Source of the DNA: Allobosea robiniae
GTDB lineage: Bacteria; Pseudomonadota; Alphaproteobacteria; Rhizobiales; Beijerinckiaceae
Assembly: GCF_900102525.1 (NCBI RefSeq)
Contig: NZ_FNBZ01000004.1
Span: forward strand, 1-64,000
Direction of reading: 5' to 3'
Length of the DNA: 64,000 bases
Part shown: in pieces, positions 46,090-54,416 of the stretch
Layout: each line of letters begins with the position of its first letter
Numbering within the stretch: the stretch's first letter is position 1
Program-made: the position numbers and the translations under genes
The notes under the pieces: model-generated
What the model was told of the DNA's origin: nothing
Databases searched by the model: none
The model's input: the letters and a program-made list of their open reading frames with translations, nothing else

Positions 46090-48155
46090 ATGCCGTCGCC
46101 CCGAGCAGCTATCTAGATGCGCTCAATCCTGCACAGCGGCGCGCGGTCATCCACGGTGTTGGCGCGACGGCCGGATCGCCCTTGCTTGTCATAGCGGGCG
46201 CTGGCTCTGGAAAGACCAACACGCTGGCCCATCGTGTCGCCCACCTCATGGTCAGCGGCGCCGATCCGCGGCGGATCCTGCTGATGACGTTCTCGCGCCG
46301 GGCCGCGTCCGAGATGGCGAAGCGTGTCGAGCGCATCGCGCGCAAGGTGCTCGGAGATGGTGCCGGTGTACTCGCCGATGCCTTGACCTGGGCTGGGACC
46401 TTTCACGGCATCGGCGCGCGGCTGTTGCGCGATTATGCTGAGCAGCTTGGTCTCGATCCCGCTTTCACGATCCATGATCGAGAGGACTCGGCCGACCAGA
46501 TGAACCTGGTCCGGCACGAGCTCGGCTTCTCGAAGACAGAGTCGCGCTTTCCGACGAAGGGTACCTGCCTGTCGATCTATTCGCGATGCGTGAACGCCGA
46601 GCTGCCGATCGAGGACGTTTTACGCCTGTCATATCCCTGGTGCGCCACCTGGGCAGCCGAGCTGAAAGAGCTCTTCGCTGCCTATGTCGAGGCGAAGCAG
46701 AGCCAGAACGTGCTCGATTACGACGATCTGTTGCTCTACTGGGCGCAGGCCGTGACCGATCCCGATATCGCAGCAGACATAGGTGGTCGCTTCGATCACG
46801 TCATGGTCGACGAGTACCAGGATACGAACCGTCTCCAGTCGTCTATCCTGCTCGCACTCAAACCCGACGGTTTCGGTCTGACTGTGGTGGGCGATGACTC
46901 CCAGTCGATCTATTCCTTCCGAGCGGCGACGGTCCGCAACATCCTCGAATTCCCGGCCGCGTTCGTGCCGCCGGCCGAAATTATCACACTCGATCAGAAC
47001 TACCGCTCGACCAGCGCCATTCTCTCCGCGGCGAACGCCGTGATCGACCTTGCAGCCGAGCGCTTCACCAAGAACCTCTGGACCGATCGCGCTACCGGGT
47101 CGCCGCCGCAACTGGTCCATGTTCGGGACGAGGCGGATCAGGCTCGTTTTATAGCGGAGAAGGTACTGGAGAACCGGGAGGGCGGTTCGACGCTGAAGCA
47201 GCAGGCGGTGCTTTTTCGCGCCTCTCATCATAGCGGTCCGCTCGAAATTGAGCTCACGCGCCGAAACATCCCATTCGTCAAATTCGGCGGCCTCAAGTTC
47301 CTCGACAGCGCGCATATCAAGGACCTGCTTGCGCTGCTGCGCTTCGTCGAGAACCCGCGAGACAAGGTATCCGGCTTCCGTGTCCTACAGCTCCTGCCGG
47401 GCGTTGGACCGACCTCCGCACAGCGTGTCCTTGAGCATGTTGCTCAGGCTTCGCTTCCCCTCGAGGCTCTGGAGAACGCTCCGGCCCCGCCGCGTGCTGG
47501 CGAAGATTGGGCGTCATTCGTCTCCGCGATCAGCGAGCTGCGCTCCGGCACAGCCGGTTGGCCGGGCGAGATCGAGCGCGCCCGCCGCTGGTATGAGCCG
47601 CACCTGGAGCGCATTCATGAGGATGCCAGTACCAGGCAAGCCGATCTCGTACAGCTCGAACAGATCGCAAGTGGTTATCCGACGCGCGAGCGCTTCCTGA
47701 CCGAACTAACTCTCGATCCGCCAGACGCGACCAGCGACCAAGCCGGCGTGCCGCATCTCGATGAGGACTATCTCATCCTGTCGACGATCCATTCGGCCAA
47801 GGGCCAGGAATGGAAGTCGGTCTTTGTCATGAACACCGTCGACGGCTGCATTCCGATCGATCTCGGGGCCGGCGCGCGGGACGAGATCGAAGAAGAGCGG
47901 CGCCTGCTCTATGTCGCAATGACCCGCGCCAAGGACGATCTGCATCTGGTCGTCCCGCAGCGGTTCTTCACACACGGGCAATCGGCGACCGGCGACCGGC
48001 ATGTCTACGCCAACCGGACGCGCTTCATCCCCAACGCGCTACTCAGCCAGTTTGAGCGGGTGGCTTGGCCCATCGTGGCAGCGGAAGCCTCTCGGGCGCC
48101 ATTCAGCGGACCGAAAGTCGATGTTCGGGCCAAGATGCGTGGTATGTGGCGATGA
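46086..48155 (+). CDS. UvrD/PcrA-like SF1A DNA helicase
   Basis: 689 residues. Motif I IAGAGSGKTNTLAHR, motif Ia LLMTFSRRAASEM, motif II VMVDEYQDTNRLQ, motif III VVGDDSQSIYSFR, motif IV LDQNYRSTSAIL, motif V STIHSAKGQEWKSVFV and motif VI YVAMTRAKDDLHLVV are all intact. It unwinds DNA 3'-5' in repair or replication. Being behind a LexA box and in an accessory region, it is likely a second, damage-induced helicase and not the housekeeping uvrD. It is coupled by ATGA overlaps to genes on both sides. Confidence 0.92.
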   Translation: MNAVAPSSYLDALNPAQRRAVIHGVGATAGSPLLVIAGAGSGKTNTLAHRVAHLMVSGADPRRILLMTFSRRAASEMAKRVERIARKVLGDGAGVLADALTWAGTFHGIGARLLRDYAEQLGLDPAFTIHDREDSADQMNLVRHELGFSKTESRFPTKGTCLSIYSRCVNAELPIEDVLRLSYPWCATWAAELKELFAAYVEAKQSQNVLDYDDLLLYWAQAVTDPDIAADIGGRFDHVMVDEYQDTNRLQSSILLALKPDGFGLTVVGDDSQSIYSFRAATVRNILEFPAAFVPPAEIITLDQNYRSTSAILSAANAVIDLAAERFTKNLWTDRATGSPPQLVHVRDEADQARFIAEKVLENREGGSTLKQQAVLFRASHHSGPLEIELTRRNIPFVKFGGLKFLDSAHIKDLLALLRFVENPRDKVSGFRVLQLLPGVGPTSAQRVLEHVAQASLPLEALENAPAPPRAGEDWASFVSAISELRSGTAGWPGEIERARRWYEPHLERIHEDASTRQADLVQLEQIASGYPTRERFLTELTLDPPDATSDQAGVPHLDEDYLILSTIHSAKGQEWKSVFVMNTVDGCIPIDLGAGARDEIEEERRLLYVAMTRAKDDLHLVVPQRFFTHGQSATGDRHVYANRTRFIPNALLSQFERVAWPIVAAEASRAPFSGPKVDVRAKMRGMWR

Positions 48156-48445
48156 CCGATCGTTGGCCTCACCAGGTCGAACTCAAGCTGGACAAGATGT
48201 CCGCAGCAGAATGGCTTCGCCGGATCGATGCATGGTGCACTGATTGGCAGATCGCCTTCCACGTTCTCGGCACGATGACCGATGGCGTTATCCGCGTGGC
48301 TTTTGAAGAGGCGCGCTTTGCGAGTGCCTTCCACGCTCATTTCGGCGGCGTCATCGCTCCGACCGACGAGTTTGAAACCGCTCTCGCAGCCGACGCCGCC
48401 GAAGGCGACTTGTTTGACCGGCTTGCTGGCGAATACCCTGACTAG
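48152..48445 (+). CDS. Small protein coupled to the helicase, unknown
   Basis: 97 residues; the ATG overlaps the helicase stop (ATGA). Trp-rich N-terminal half (DRWPHQVELKLDKMSAAEWLRRIDAWCTDWQ) and an acidic C-terminus. No family recognised. Co-translation with the SOS-controlled helicase suggests a shared task. Confidence 0.7.
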   Translation: MTDRWPHQVELKLDKMSAAEWLRRIDAWCTDWQIAFHVLGTMTDGVIRVAFEEARFASAFHAHFGGVIAPTDEFETALAADAAEGDLFDRLAGEYPD

Positions 48446-48459
48446 GGAGGGCCAGCGCC

Positions 48460-48705
48460 ATGTCGGATATGGTCACGATCGGCTCGGGAGTGCCACGCAT
48501 TCCGATACGCAAAGCTGACGATCTGGTTGAGCGGATCGAAGCTCTAAAAAACGAAGCGACCAACCGCGGGTTCGGCACGCTGGCCTATTTTCTTAATACC
48601 GCGCTGATCGAAGCCAAGCTCCAAGAGCAGCACATCATCGACGACACGGCTATCGCACGATCCAAACCTGAGGAGGTGTGGCGCCCTGCTGAGGATCGAG
48701 ATTGA
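48460..48705 (+). CDS. Small helical protein, unknown
   Basis: 81 residues with GGAGG eight bases before the ATG. A mostly helical, charged protein (DDLVERIEALKNEATNRGFGTLAYFLNTALIEAKLQEQ). Its stop (TGA) overlaps the next ATG (TGATG), extending the helicase operon. No family recognised. Confidence 0.7.
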   Translation: MSDMVTIGSGVPRIPIRKADDLVERIEALKNEATNRGFGTLAYFLNTALIEAKLQEQHIIDDTAIARSKPEEVWRPAEDRD

Positions 48706-48923
48706 TGGCGAAGCAGAAGGAGCTGAAGGAAATCGATCTCGACGTGTCCGACGTAAAGCGGATCGCGCTCACGACCGATCCCCAAGGCGAGACCATTATC
48801 AGTTTCGAGATGGCTGGCGGTCAGGTGATGAACTTGGTGTTTTCCCCGGAGGCGTTTGGGAAGCTTGAGGCCATGATGTCCAAGGCCAATGAGGCGCAGG
48901 CTCAAGTTTCGCCCATTCAGTAG
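48705..48923 (+). CDS. Small protein of a two-copy family in this window
   Basis: 72 residues from the ATG at 48705. Beta-rich core then a helix: IALTTDPQGETIISFEMAGG..MNLVFSPEAFGKLEAMMSKANE. The same pattern recurs in the gene at 51261-51455 (a polypeptide with VQLVLPPQQLAQLEGLLDRAN), suggesting paralogues. Last gene of the helicase run. Function unknown. Confidence 0.68.
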   Translation: MAKQKELKEIDLDVSDVKRIALTTDPQGETIISFEMAGGQVMNLVFSPEAFGKLEAMMSKANEAQAQVSPIQ

Positions 48924-49108
48924 CTCGTCCAAATGACGCCGATGAGAACGCGCCTCCCTATCAGGTAGAGAAACTTCCTCATGGCTGCATTGCTGAACAT
49001 CTGCCAGATGTTTAGCAAGATCGCGGCAGCTCGCCGCGCCCATATCGCGCCTCGTGAGTCTGCCAGAGTCAGCCGGTACCGCACGGTCACCAACTCGGGG
49101 CTCGCTTA

Positions 49109-49396
49109 TCAGCCGTCGTTCGAAGAGTTGAGCTCTTCCGGCCTCAGCAGTTCATCGAGGGCCACCGGCATCGCCTTTCTGAGTGTGTCGTTGATCCGGT
49201 CCTGCCAGCCGGGGCCGCCATCCTGAAAGTGCGCCAACACCTCGCTGTCGATCCGGAGAGTGACCATCTCTTTGGCGCCGGGCAAAAACGGTACGCTTCT
49301 GGATTGGCGCAGGTGGCGCGCCACCTTCGGCGCGGTGAAGAGGGCTTCCGCCTTGTCCCGAGCGCTTGTTGGGCGGCGCGTTCGATCGTTGCTCAT
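49109..49396 (-). CDS. BrnA-like antitoxin, no BrnT partner seen
   Basis: 95 residues. The C-terminal half has the BrnA pattern MVTLRIDSEVLAHFQDGGPGWQDRINDTLRKAM, a ribbon-helix-helix DNA-binding fold. BrnA normally neutralises the BrnT ribonuclease encoded just upstream, but no BrnT-like gene precedes it here. GTGAGGAC supplies a good ribosome-binding site. It may be an orphan regulator or the survivor of a decayed toxin-antitoxin pair. Confidence 0.75.
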   Translation of the reverse strand: MSNDRTRRPTSARDKAEALFTAPKVARHLRQSRSVPFLPGAKEMVTLRIDSEVLAHFQDGGPGWQDRINDTLRKAMPVALDELLRPEELNSSNDG

Positions 49397-49638
49397 TACG
49401 TCCTCACATTAGGTAGCTGGCAGCCGATCATAGCAGGGACTGGATTCGAAAAGCTCGCTATCCGCTAGTCGACCACTTTCCGGCGACGCCGCGGTGGCGG
49501 GCACCGATCACGCAGGTTTCCAGGGAACGTCCCTAACCATGAGGCCGGAGACGGGCTCTCGGCATCAAGCCAGATTCCAACGGGGAACGGCCAAGAGGCG
49601 ACGGCGTTCAAAGGTCGTCCTTGGGGAGATCTCCGTTT

Positions 49639-50157
49639 ATGCAGACCACAGTGACCGCCCTGCGTTTCGAGCCCTGGTGGTTCGTCCCTAGCAATCCCAG
49701 GCTGCCCACGCTGATCTACGAGGGGGCGTTCGCTCCCGATGCTGCCGACCTGGTAACGCAGATGGAAAGGCGGTTCTCCGAAAATGGTTGGCCGCCGCAG
49801 TGGCGCGATGGGATCTACGATTTCGATCACTATCACTCACAGGGGCATGAGGTGCTCGGCATTGCTGCGGGGCACGCAAAGCTCATGCTGGGCGGCGATA
49901 CCGGCCGAGAGGTCGATGTGACAGCTGGGAACGTCCTGGTGCTTCCAGCCGGCACAGGTCACCGCCGCCTCAGCCAATCTGACGATTTCCTCGTTATCGG
50001 CGCGTACCCGCCCGGCCAGACGGGCGATATCGTGCGCGAAAAACCGACGTCGGCGATGAGCCAGAGGATTGCCATCTTGAGTTTCCCGCCCCGGGATCCG
50101 GTCGTTGGCGAAGGCGGCCCAATGCTCAGGCTATGGGCCGATACTAGCGCTCTGTAA
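49639..50157 (+). CDS. Cupin-domain protein (YjlB-like)
   Basis: 172 residues from the ATG at 49639. A double-stranded beta-helix with metal-ligand-like histidines in YDFDHYHSQGHEVLGIAAG and the second cupin motif VLVLPAGTGHRRL. YjlB-like cupins are of unknown enzymatic role. A TTG at 49621 in the same frame is a weaker start. Confidence 0.82.
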   Translation: MQTTVTALRFEPWWFVPSNPRLPTLIYEGAFAPDAADLVTQMERRFSENGWPPQWRDGIYDFDHYHSQGHEVLGIAAGHAKLMLGGDTGREVDVTAGNVLVLPAGTGHRRLSQSDDFLVIGAYPPGQTGDIVREKPTSAMSQRIAILSFPPRDPVVGEGGPMLRLWADTSAL

Positions 50158-50231
50158 GGTGGTCGAGCGCATCCGATTGCCGCGGCTGCAACGTGCCGGC
50201 GGATCGTATCGGATGTTTGAAAGACATGAGC

Positions 50232-50474
50232 TTACTCTGACCCGGTTCCGCTGGGGACATCATCGTTTGATCCCGGCCTGCTCCGGCCGGCAGCAGTCGC
50301 GACAGCTAGGGACTGCTCGTAGAGTTCCACAGCAGCGTTGGTCATGCCGAGCTCACGTTCCTCCTCGCCACCCCTGGCGCATCCCGCCAGGTAAATCGCC
50401 CGGTCAAAGGCGGCGTTCAGTTCAACTTCATTGCGGATCACGAGACGGGCCATGCATGCCACTGGGATCGACAC
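50232..50474 (-). CDS. Hypothetical small protein
   Basis: 80 residues from a GTG at 50474 that has AGGAG four bases upstream. A helical segment (RNEVELNAAFDRAIYLAGCARGGEEERELGMTNAAVELYEQSLAVA) precedes a Ser/Gly-rich tail. No family recognised, but the ribosome-binding site and composition favour a real gene. Confidence 0.45.
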   Translation of the reverse strand: MSIPVACMARLVIRNEVELNAAFDRAIYLAGCARGGEEERELGMTNAAVELYEQSLAVATAAGRSRPGSNDDVPSGTGSE

Positions 50475-50536
50475 GTCTCCTCTTGGAGACCAACCGCCAA
50501 CCCCAGCGCCTGCGACAAGGTTGGCCTACGAAGTCG

Positions 50537-50976
50537 TCAAACCTTGGCCTCTCCCTCTTGGTCGCCGTCCCAGTAGTGCACCCTGGAAGCATGCACTTGT
50601 AGCAAGACGATACCGGGAGTCTCGATGCCTTGAGGGAACCAACGCTCCATGTCGTCGACCCAATGCTCTTCAAGAGCGAGACGGTCTTTGGTCAGCGTCG
50701 CCTTGCCCTCGATGGCGATGAAGATGCCTGGTTTGCCAAGCAAGCTCCGATCGCCGGCGAACGTCAGTCAGCCCCACCTGATCGTTGGCTTGAACATCTT
50801 GAATGAACCGGGCGTCATCGAAGGCGAAGAACCAGGAATCTCCGGCATAATCGACGTCCCGGTTGGGTGCTCATGGGGCGGCTCGAAAGCGTCCCACCGC
50901 TGGTCACCGTAGTGAGCATGCAGAAATCGATGTCCTTCATTTTCTCCGCGATATCGCTGAGAGTAAGCTCGCCCAT
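50537..50976 (-). pseudogene. Pyridoxamine 5'-phosphate oxidase-fold stress protein with two frameshifts
   Basis: From the ATG at 50976 the frame gives MGELTLSDIAEKMKDIDFCM... then breaks after SSRPMS near 50880. The continuation (NRDVDYAGDSWFFAFDDARF...) is in another frame, and a second break near 50755, where four bases seem added, restores FAGDRSLLGKPGIFIAIEG to the end. Joined together the pieces make a typical general-stress-protein-26 flavin-binding fold. As it stands it cannot give a full protein. Confidence 0.85.
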
Positions 50977-51260
50977 ATCATTCTCCCGGTTAGCAAGTTG
51001 AACCTCATTGAGATCGAACGGATCGGGGCTGGGCATGTGCCTCCGCCCGAAATCATGCATCCGCCGCTGGCGGACGGAAGGAAGCAGCGGCGCAGTTTCC
51101 ACGCGCTATCGCGTCGATCCCAGTAACTGGAATTGGAAAGGCGCGCGTGGCCGGCACCGATCCGTTATGTGCGTGGGGCCTGTAGCGTAGCGCCCGAAAT
51201 CATCCAGAAGGGACTGGCAGACGCTGCTCCCGTCGTTTGCCAACGACCTCAATGAATTTG

Positions 51261-51455
51261 CTAACGCTCCATCTGCTCCAGATTGGCGCGGTCAAGCAGA
51301 CCTTCGAGCTGTGCGAGTTGTTGTGGCGGCAGTACAAGCTGCACACGCTGGCCACCGGGGCAATGCATGGCGATGACGGCGCCGTAGGCCCCGTCCGGAC
51401 TGACAACGAGATTGGCGATTTCGAGCACCTCGTAGCTATGCGCCCGCGCGGTCAT
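51261..51455 (-). CDS. Small protein, paralogue of the one at 48705
   Basis: 64 residues: EVLEIANLVVSPDGAYGAVI then QRVQLVLPPQQLAQLEGLLDRANL. Length, strand order and the hydrophobic-PP/SP-helix ending match the protein at 48705-48923. It overlaps the preceding minus-strand gene by 20 bases, as last gene of a three-gene run with the DUF3606 protein. Function unknown. Confidence 0.65.
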   Translation of the reverse strand: MTARAHSYEVLEIANLVVSPDGAYGAVIAMHCPGGQRVQLVLPPQQLAQLEGLLDRANLEQMER

Positions 51456-51651
51456 GACACTCCCTCCGGGCGCCCGGCCGTTCGGGCGAAACGGATCGGT
51501 TAGCGTCCGGACGTGAGCGGTCTTCGTGCTCCCATTGATCGACGAAGCGCTCGACGATGCCGGCGCCTGGCTTGGTCATACGAATGAGAGCCGAGCCGTC
51601 ATCGATGATCCACTCGTCGCCATCGCGGCGAATCTCGATTGTCTCGCTCAT
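51436..51651 (-). CDS. Small hypothetical protein in the DUF3606 run
   Basis: 71 residues from the ATG at 51651, overlapping the DUF3606 stop (ATGA). The first half is a compact beta pattern (SETIEIRRDGDEWIIDDGSALIRM) and the second is charged and disordered. No family recognised. Confidence 0.6.
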   Translation of the reverse strand: MSETIEIRRDGDEWIIDDGSALIRMTKPGAGIVERFVDQWEHEDRSRPDANRSVSPERPGARRECHDRAGA

Positions 51652-51851
51652 TTCTTCGGCCCACCGGCAAGCGTCGACCGACGGAGCTCGGCTTCGACAG
51701 CCTCCGCAGACGGACCAACCTCTTTTACGGCCTCTTCGAGCTGAGCCTTCGATACCCCGAACTTGTCGGTCCAATAGCGAACTTCGTAATCCTCGTTCAA
51801 ATTGATACGCGACCGGTCCTGAGGGCCTCGATCTGTCCTGTCGTCTGCCAT
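51648..51851 (-). CDS. DUF3606 protein
   Basis: 67 residues with GGAGA before the ATG. The DUF3606 pattern is clear: RSRINLNEDYEVRYWTDKFGVSKAQLEEAVKEVGPSAEAVEAEL. These small basic proteins are common on alphaproteobacterial plasmids and stress loci; their function is unknown. Confidence 0.85.
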   Translation of the reverse strand: MADDRTDRGPQDRSRINLNEDYEVRYWTDKFGVSKAQLEEAVKEVGPSAEAVEAELRRSTLAGGPKK

Positions 51852-51984
51852 TTGAATCTCCCGTCTTGGGGTTCAATCGACAGGGGCGCGTTGTGTTCCG
51901 ACGCGACCTTCCGTTCAGCGTCCACCACGTTCGGAACCTTTCCCAGCGTAGCGCGCATACGCCCGCGTGTTTTGGAGGCGGGCC

Positions 51985-52068
51985 ATGGACGAGCCGGTTT
52001 TCGTTGCGGCTGGTATGATGGCGGTTGCGATATTGGCTTGGTACGCCTCTCAGGATTGGGACTTGTAA
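51985..52068 (+). CDS. 27-residue single-helix membrane peptide
   Basis: Reads MDEPVFVAAGMMAVAILAWY then ASQDWDL and TAA. A GGAGG Shine-Dalgarno at 51974-51978 with ideal spacing and one clean hydrophobic helix flanked by acidic ends make it a plausible genuine small protein. It is followed five bases later by the next start. No homology can be claimed. Confidence 0.5.
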   Translation: MDEPVFVAAGMMAVAILAWYASQDWDL

Positions 52069-52072
52069 GCTC

Positions 52073-52321
52073 ATGCTCCGATCGACTGACCCGAACCCTT
52101 TTGCCATCCTGGAGGATGAAGACGCGATCGCGCGGGCCACGTCAGCTTGGGAAATAGCGCGGAACTACGTTGAACAAGGCGTTCCCCCGGCTGACCGCAA
52201 GCGCCAAAGCCAGCGTATGAAATTTGTCATCGCCTTTGTCGCGTTGGGCACTGATGACACACGCGAGATGGCGAACAAGGCGATTCAGCGGTTTCAGAAA
52301 GAGGCGCGGACACGCGCGTGA
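52073..52321 (+). CDS. Hypothetical small helical protein
   Basis: 82 residues from the ATG at 52073, five bases after the preceding micro-gene stop. All-helical and charged (AWEIARNYVEQGVPPADRKRQSQRM...ANKAIQRFQKEARTRA). No family recognised. Confidence 0.6.
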   Translation: MLRSTDPNPFAILEDEDAIARATSAWEIARNYVEQGVPPADRKRQSQRMKFVIAFVALGTDDTREMANKAIQRFQKEARTRA

Positions 52322-52350
52322 TCGAGCGCGCAAAAAACGGCAACAGGTCA

Positions 52351-52380
52351 CGATCCCCGACTGCTCACCGCCGGGGATCG
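52351..52380. terminator. Convergent terminator-like hairpin
   Basis: A perfect 9-bp stem (CGATCCCCG at 52351-52359, CGGGGATCG at 52372-52380) lies between convergent genes. The 12-base loop is larger than usual and no long T-run follows. Confidence 0.5.
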
Positions 52381-52386
52381 TTGCAC

Positions 52387-52848
52387 TCAGTCGAGCAGGT
52401 CAGCTGGAACCTTGCCGCCGTTCTCCGAGAGCTTTTTGATGACTGCCTTGTGCAGCCAGACGTTCATCGTCGCCGAGTCGTTGGTATCACCCGTATAACC
52501 GAGTTCCTGCGCCAGTTCCTTGCGGGCGGTGAGGCTGCTGTCGATCTTGAGCGCCTTGAGCAGGTCGACAATGGACGTCTTCCAGTTGAGCTGCTGGCCG
52601 CTGTCCTTGACCGCCTTGTCGAGGATCGGCGCGACGTCGACCTGCTGCGAGCCCGTCGATCCAGGCGCAGTACCGATGTTTCCCGTGGTCTGACCGGTGG
52701 GCGTCCCTGCCGGCGGCGAGGCCGGTGCGGTGGAAGTGCCAGACGGTGGGACAACCCCACCTGGAGGGGTAGCAGACGTTGTAGTAGCGATCGTATCGGC
52801 CTTGGCTTCGCCGAAGATGGCCTTCTTGATGCTGTCGAAGATTCCCAT
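52387..52848 (-). CDS. DUF3597 protein
   Basis: 153 residues from the ATG at 52848. The start MGIFDSIKKAIFGEAKA, a Pro/Thr/Gly-rich linker (about 25-70), and the DUF3597 domain (VDVAPILDKAVKDSGQQLNWKTSIVDLLKALKIDSSLTARKELAQELGY) are clear. The domain may act in peptidoglycan-related or stress functions, but no role is established to my knowledge. It follows the DUF892 gene by two bases. Confidence 0.88.
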   Translation of the reverse strand: MGIFDSIKKAIFGEAKADTIATTTSATPPGGVVPPSGTSTAPASPPAGTPTGQTTGNIGTAPGSTGSQQVDVAPILDKAVKDSGQQLNWKTSIVDLLKALKIDSSLTARKELAQELGYTGDTNDSATMNVWLHKAVIKKLSENGGKVPADLLD

Positions 52849-52850
52849 GA

Positions 52851-53354
52851 TCAGGCTGCCTTCTTCGTCGCGGCGGTGTTGGCGGCGCCGCCGAGCTGCG
52901 TCAACGTCTTGTCGGTCCTGGTCTCCTCGGCGAGCGTCGCGTCGAGCAGCTTGACCGCATCCTTGTGGCCGAGCTGCTGAGCCCACGCCTTGAGGGTACC
53001 GTAGCGGGCCATCTCATAGTGCTCCACGGCCTGTGCCGAGGCCACCAGGCCGGCGTCGATCGCCGGGCTGTCGCCATAGTCCTCAATGACCGCCTTGCCT
53101 TCCTCGATGATGCCCAGGATGGCGTCGCAGGTTTTGCCGCGCGGGGCCTTGCCGATAAGCTCGAACACCTCGCCGAGGCGCTCGACGTGACCTTCGGTCT
53201 CTTCGCGATGGGTCTCGAAAGCCTTTTTGAGCTCGGGCGACTTGGCCGCCTTCGCCATCTTCGGCAGCGCCTTCAGAATCTGCTTCTCGGCGTAATAGAC
53301 GTCCTTGAGCATGTCGTGGAACAGGTCGTCGAGCGGCTTCGGTTCGGTCGCCAT
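52851..53354 (-). CDS. DUF892 ferritin-like protein (YciF/YciE type)
   Basis: 167 residues from the ATG at 53354. A four-helix ferritin-like bundle with carboxylate/histidine ligands in DVYYAEKQILKALPKMAKAA, ETHREETEGHVERL and SAQAVEHYEMARYGTLKAWA, and LAEETRTDKTLT. Such proteins are linked to osmotic, oxidative and general stress. It forms a two-gene unit with DUF3597. Confidence 0.9.
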   Translation of the reverse strand: MATEPKPLDDLFHDMLKDVYYAEKQILKALPKMAKAAKSPELKKAFETHREETEGHVERLGEVFELIGKAPRGKTCDAILGIIEEGKAVIEDYGDSPAIDAGLVASAQAVEHYEMARYGTLKAWAQQLGHKDAVKLLDATLAEETRTDKTLTQLGGAANTAATKKAA

Positions 53355-53500
53355 GTCTTCCTCCAGCGATGTGGGTGGTCGATGGCTGCAGAACGAACCC
53401 TGAGAGCCCGTGTTCCATTCCGCTCCCCTGGAACTTTCGGGGGCAATCTGCCGTTGGATTGTGCATCGCGGCATCGGCCGCACGCCCACGGGAGACCATC

Positions 53501-53800
53501 ATGAAGAAGCTGCTCATTGCCACCTTGATCGCCTCCGCGACATCCTTTGGCGCGATCGCTCAGACGTCGACCACGTCGCCGATGGCAGCGCCGAAGGCCG
53601 ATGCCGACAAGAACGCTCCGCTGCCGGGTGCCAACAGCTTTACCGAGGGCCAGGCCAAGAGCCGGCTCGAAGCCAACGGATATTCAAACGTCGGCGCGCT
53701 GAAGAAGGACGACAACGGCGTCTGGAAGGGCACCGCCAGCCACTCGGGCGCGCAGGTCAACGTCTCCGTCGACTATCGCGGCAACATCACCCGCAACTGA
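53501..53800 (+). CDS. Secreted PepSY-like small protein
   Basis: 99 residues with GGAGA before the ATG. A signal peptide (MKKLLIATLIASATSFGAIA) is followed by a PepSY-type alpha/beta module (FTEGQAKSRLEANGYSNVGALKKDDNGVWKGTASHSGAQVNVSVDYRGNI). Likely periplasmic and of unknown partner. It is followed by a glycine-zipper stress gene on the same strand. Confidence 0.8.
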   Translation: MKKLLIATLIASATSFGAIAQTSTTSPMAAPKADADKNAPLPGANSFTEGQAKSRLEANGYSNVGALKKDDNGVWKGTASHSGAQVNVSVDYRGNITRN

Positions 53801-53833
53801 TCCGTGCTCGCACCGCGAAAACTGGAGAACGAC

Positions 53834-54400
53834 ATGACCCGTACCCTGACCCGTTCCTACGATAGCCACGCCACCGCCCGCTCAGTCGTGGACCAGCTCG
53901 AAGCAGCCGGCGTTTCCAGCAGCGCCATCAGCATCATCGGCAGCGACGGAAAGACTGACGAGACCAACGCCGCCGAAGGTGCCGGAATCGGTGCTGGCGT
54001 CGGCGGGGCCGCCGGCTTGCTGACCGGCCTTGGCATCATGGCGATACCCGGCGTCGGCCCGGTTGTTGCCGCAGGCTGGCTTGCCGCGACCGCCGCTGGT
54101 GCCGTTGCCGGTGCCGCTGCCGGTGGTCTGGTTGGCTCGTTCGTGAAGGAAGGCCATGACGAGGACGAGGCAAACTACTACGCTGAGACAGTTCGCCGGG
54201 GCGGATCGGTCGTTTCCGTCCGCACCGAACCCGAGCACGAGGCCGCCGTCCACGCTATCCTCGACGGCGCTACTCCGATCGACCGCGCGACCCGCGAGGC
54301 TGACTACCGAGCCGGCGGCTGGTCCCGCTTCGACGAAAAAGCCGATCCTTACGTTCGGGATGCCACCGCGTCGGGCCGAGTGCCGCCTGCCGTGATCTGA
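53834..54400 (+). CDS. General stress protein with glycine-zipper membrane segment
   Basis: 188 residues from the ATG at 53834 (GGAG upstream). The N-terminal YflT/GSP17M-like domain (TRSYDSHATARSVVDQLEAAGVSSSAISIIGSD) is followed by a long Gly/Ala zipper (about 50-105) that can insert into membranes, then VRRGGSVVSVRTEPEHEAAVHAIL, a ferredoxin-like strand-helix. The family is associated with general stress responses; no biochemical role is known. Confidence 0.82.
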   Translation: MTRTLTRSYDSHATARSVVDQLEAAGVSSSAISIIGSDGKTDETNAAEGAGIGAGVGGAAGLLTGLGIMAIPGVGPVVAAGWLAATAAGAVAGAAAGGLVGSFVKEGHDEDEANYYAETVRRGGSVVSVRTEPEHEAAVHAILDGATPIDRATREADYRAGGWSRFDEKADPYVRDATASGRVPPAVI

Positions 54401-54416
54401 CCTACTCTACGTTGCG

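Noticed and set aside
49420-49500. tRNA-like 3' end (GGATTCGAA context) as an integration site
   Set aside because: No cloverleaf can be built around it; only a short chance match to a T-loop.
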